The position numbers were made by a program, and so were the translations under genes. 64,000 nucleotides of DNA from Nautilus pompilius (lineage: Eukaryota; Mollusca; Cephalopoda; Nautilida; Nautilidae), in the NCBI GenBank assembly GCA_018389105.1, contig JACATO010002189.1:250501-314500 (forward strand), written 5' to 3'. Shown piece after piece: positions 61,991 to 64,000 of this stretch; the stretch's first letter is position 1; each line of letters starts with the position of its first letter. The notes beneath the pieces were generated by a model. That model did no database searches and had not been told where the DNA came from. It was given only the letters and a program-made list of their open reading frames with translations.

Positions 61991-63729
61991 ATATCTCGTG
62001 CCACCCCTCTCTCCGTCTACCTTTTAAGGGCAAGTGGGAAGAACTCTGCCTCTAAAAAATAATAAAAACAATGGGCGATAAAACGTCTTTCTGTTGTGAC
62101 GTCATTTGTTGTTATCCCCTTTGGTCCCTCTTTAAGAAATAAATGTGATAGGTAACTCTCAGTGTTTTCATACGCTAACAATAGGATTGTCAATTCAACT
62201 AAGTCGTGCAGTTTTTGTTTATTTTACTATCTGGTGTACCTGCTTTCGCTGCCATCTTGTTGATTTGCACGCAGTGCTGTGGATACGGTGTAGTATTACA
62301 ATGTTCTAGAATCACAGACGTCTGTATTGCTTTTACTGCGCTCATTAAAAATTCTGCGCAAAAGAAAATTTTATGCCTTTCCATCGCAGGCAAAGAACTT
62401 ATATAGCAGCAGCAAGCAAAAGCAACTCACATCCAGGAAACAGAACGGTAAAACATTTAGTAGTCCTCGTCTGTGGTTAATCGAAAAGCGGTACGAGGCG
62501 CACTCTAGCGGTAAGCTTGCAGTCACGTCTACAGCCGTTAATATTCGCATGAGCGTCCAACCTACTTAAGGTGGAAGTAATTCGAGAATAACGACCGTGA
62601 CCAGCTCGGTTCTCTCCCCTCGGTTTTGCTGCCATCTTCTTCGATCTGACAATGTTCGACGTCTTTCATCCAGAAAATTATATTCGGTGAAGGTATTTGG
62701 TTAAATCTCAGCGAAGAGCAGACATTAACTGATTTTAGTTATTCAGCGCAGGAGTCCATCCAAATCGTGACCCTGATAATGTAAAACTTTGCAATATATT
62801 AAACGAATTATATGAGAAGAACTATCTGATTATAAGAAATTTTAACTTTTCTGGTATAAATTGAAAAAGGAAAAAGTTCCAGCAGCAGTGATCACCGTGT
62901 TAACCCTTCATTACAAATAATCTCCGTAGATTCAGGATTTGTTTGGACACCCATCTTGTGAATTAGAGGAACGTGTCGGAGTCACTGAGTGACAATGTGC
63001 ACGGTTAGGTTCGTGTAAAGCCTGCTAAAATATTCGACTTGAGAAAAACGTGACTGAGGCCAGTTTAAATAATAAATACAAAGAAGTTTCCAAAAGTTTA
63101 CCAACAACAAAAGATATTTGTCAGAGATGGTTCCAGCTTTACTCGCCGAATACTCGACACGAACCTCTCTCCCCTTCACGTGACACAACTCTCACCAGCG
63201 AAGTTTCTTTTAAATGAAAAAAAACAAAAAAAAAACAAACAAATTTGATGCGGTAACACAAAGATTTGCGACATCTGACCGATTAAAGAAGCTGCTGAAA
63301 GTTGCATCAAACTCACAGCTAAACAAAGGAATTCCAGTAGGGCGACTTTCTGCTGCCGACCGATGTCTCGCCCAGATTCTGTTGGTGGGGGTGGGAGAGA
63401 GGTCAGGCCGACTAGCCATTGGGCCTTGTACAAAATGGCGGCTGCCAGCTACTGATAAAAAAAAAACCTAGCTGGCTTTTCGCCCGCGTGGGCCGGCACT
63501 GGCGCCAGAATGGGGTTTTGTGCATACTAGCAGTGTTTGTTGTGGAGATGTAACCGAGTATGGTCAAAATCAAACGCTCGTAGAGGGTCTCTCCACCCGT
63601 TGGGAATCCTTCTATAAGCCGTGAGAGCCTTCTGAGCAAACTAAGCGAAAATGGAACTTGTGTTTGTTTTTTTTTCCGTAGGTGTCGTCGTTTTACGGAA
63701 ATAACCGAGAGCGAGTTTCGCTGTCGGAG
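61991..63729. other. Unassigned DNA
   Basis: No gene can be supported. The longest frames (75-85 codons near 63176-63640) overlap on both strands. The segment 63340-63530 is more G+C-rich. Confidence 0.45.
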
Positions 63730-63755
63730 GTGTGTGTGTGTGTGTGTGTGTGTGT
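63730..63755. repeat. (GT)n microsatellite
   Basis: About 12 GT dinucleotides. Confidence 0.95.
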
Positions 63756-64000
63756 TGGAGAGGCGTCGTCGTAGTGGTGTAGATAAACCTAAACTCCGGT
63801 GATCTTGGTGGTATTAGTACTACATCCAAGCATTGTTTATCCGTAGAGCATGAAACGTAAACAGCTTAGCGACTGTTTATATATACAAATTTATATTTTT
63901 CATTTTCATGTTTCGATTTTTTGAAAAAAAGAAATCTTATTTATTCAACGACGACTCTTTCGCATCTTATTAAAACTTCTGTGTGCATTTGGTCGGGGGT
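63756..64000. other. Unassigned window end
   Basis: No recognised feature up to the end of the window. Confidence 0.4.

Overview
This window looks like non-genic or intronic DNA from an animal nuclear genome. There are no closely packed genes, no operons and no rRNA. The base composition is A+T-rich. About a dozen long (AAT)n arrays and several (CT)n/(GA)n tracts are scattered through it, along with decayed DNA transposons and retroelements. I favour a marine invertebrate, possibly a mollusc or other lophotrochozoan, from the mix of Penelope-like, Tx1-type LINE, hAT and Tc1 elements with abundant microsatellites and tRNA-derived repeats. This is inference; an early-branching vertebrate cannot be excluded.

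Layout. 1-8.4 kb: mostly unassigned A+T-rich DNA, a tRNA-derived foldback repeat (2320-2430), a perfect RFX X-box (3364-3377), and an intact-ended non-autonomous hAT element with an 8-bp target duplication (4572-5092). 8.5-9.9 kb: a broken hAT transposase of the Charlie/GTF2IRD2-like type. 10.6-12.2 kb and 16.9-18.1 kb: two decayed copies of one Tx1/L1-type LINE family. They bracket an old ~45-bp tandem repeat (12.26-12.99 kb), the only convincing host exon candidate (13276-13505), a long AAT array and a Penelope-like reverse transcriptase relic (15.7-16.3 kb). 19.4-21.7 kb: a second hAT relic with a TTF-type zinc finger, DUF4371-like core and C-terminal dimerisation domain. 22.9-23.2 kb: a Tc1/mariner remnant. 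24.0-25.5 kb: a 38/40-bp satellite.

26-44 kb: purine-rich repeats, tRNA-derived relics and long unassigned tracts. The main structure is a ~20-bp tandem array (37.73-38.46 kb) in which almost every dimer carries the palindrome TGACGTCA, the cAMP response element octamer. A related array lies at 45.93-46.15 kb. 44.4-45.5 kb: a second Tc1/mariner relic with one recognisable end. 47-64 kb: dense microsatellites, an 85-bp palindromic MITE (55.9 kb) with an older relative at 43.1 kb, a 74-bp inverted repeat pair (49.3 and 52.5 kb), and a complete-ended 1,585-bp Tc1-like transposon (60090-61674). The ends of that transposon are almost identical to each other, while its transposase carries frameshifts and stops.

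No gene in the window looks complete. The single supported host coding element is a first coding exon encoding a type II membrane anchor, joined to acceptor and donor splice signals. The rest of that gene was not found. I see no operon-like or defence-like gene system. The most unusual signals are the repeated CRE-bearing arrays and the fish-like Tc1 element.
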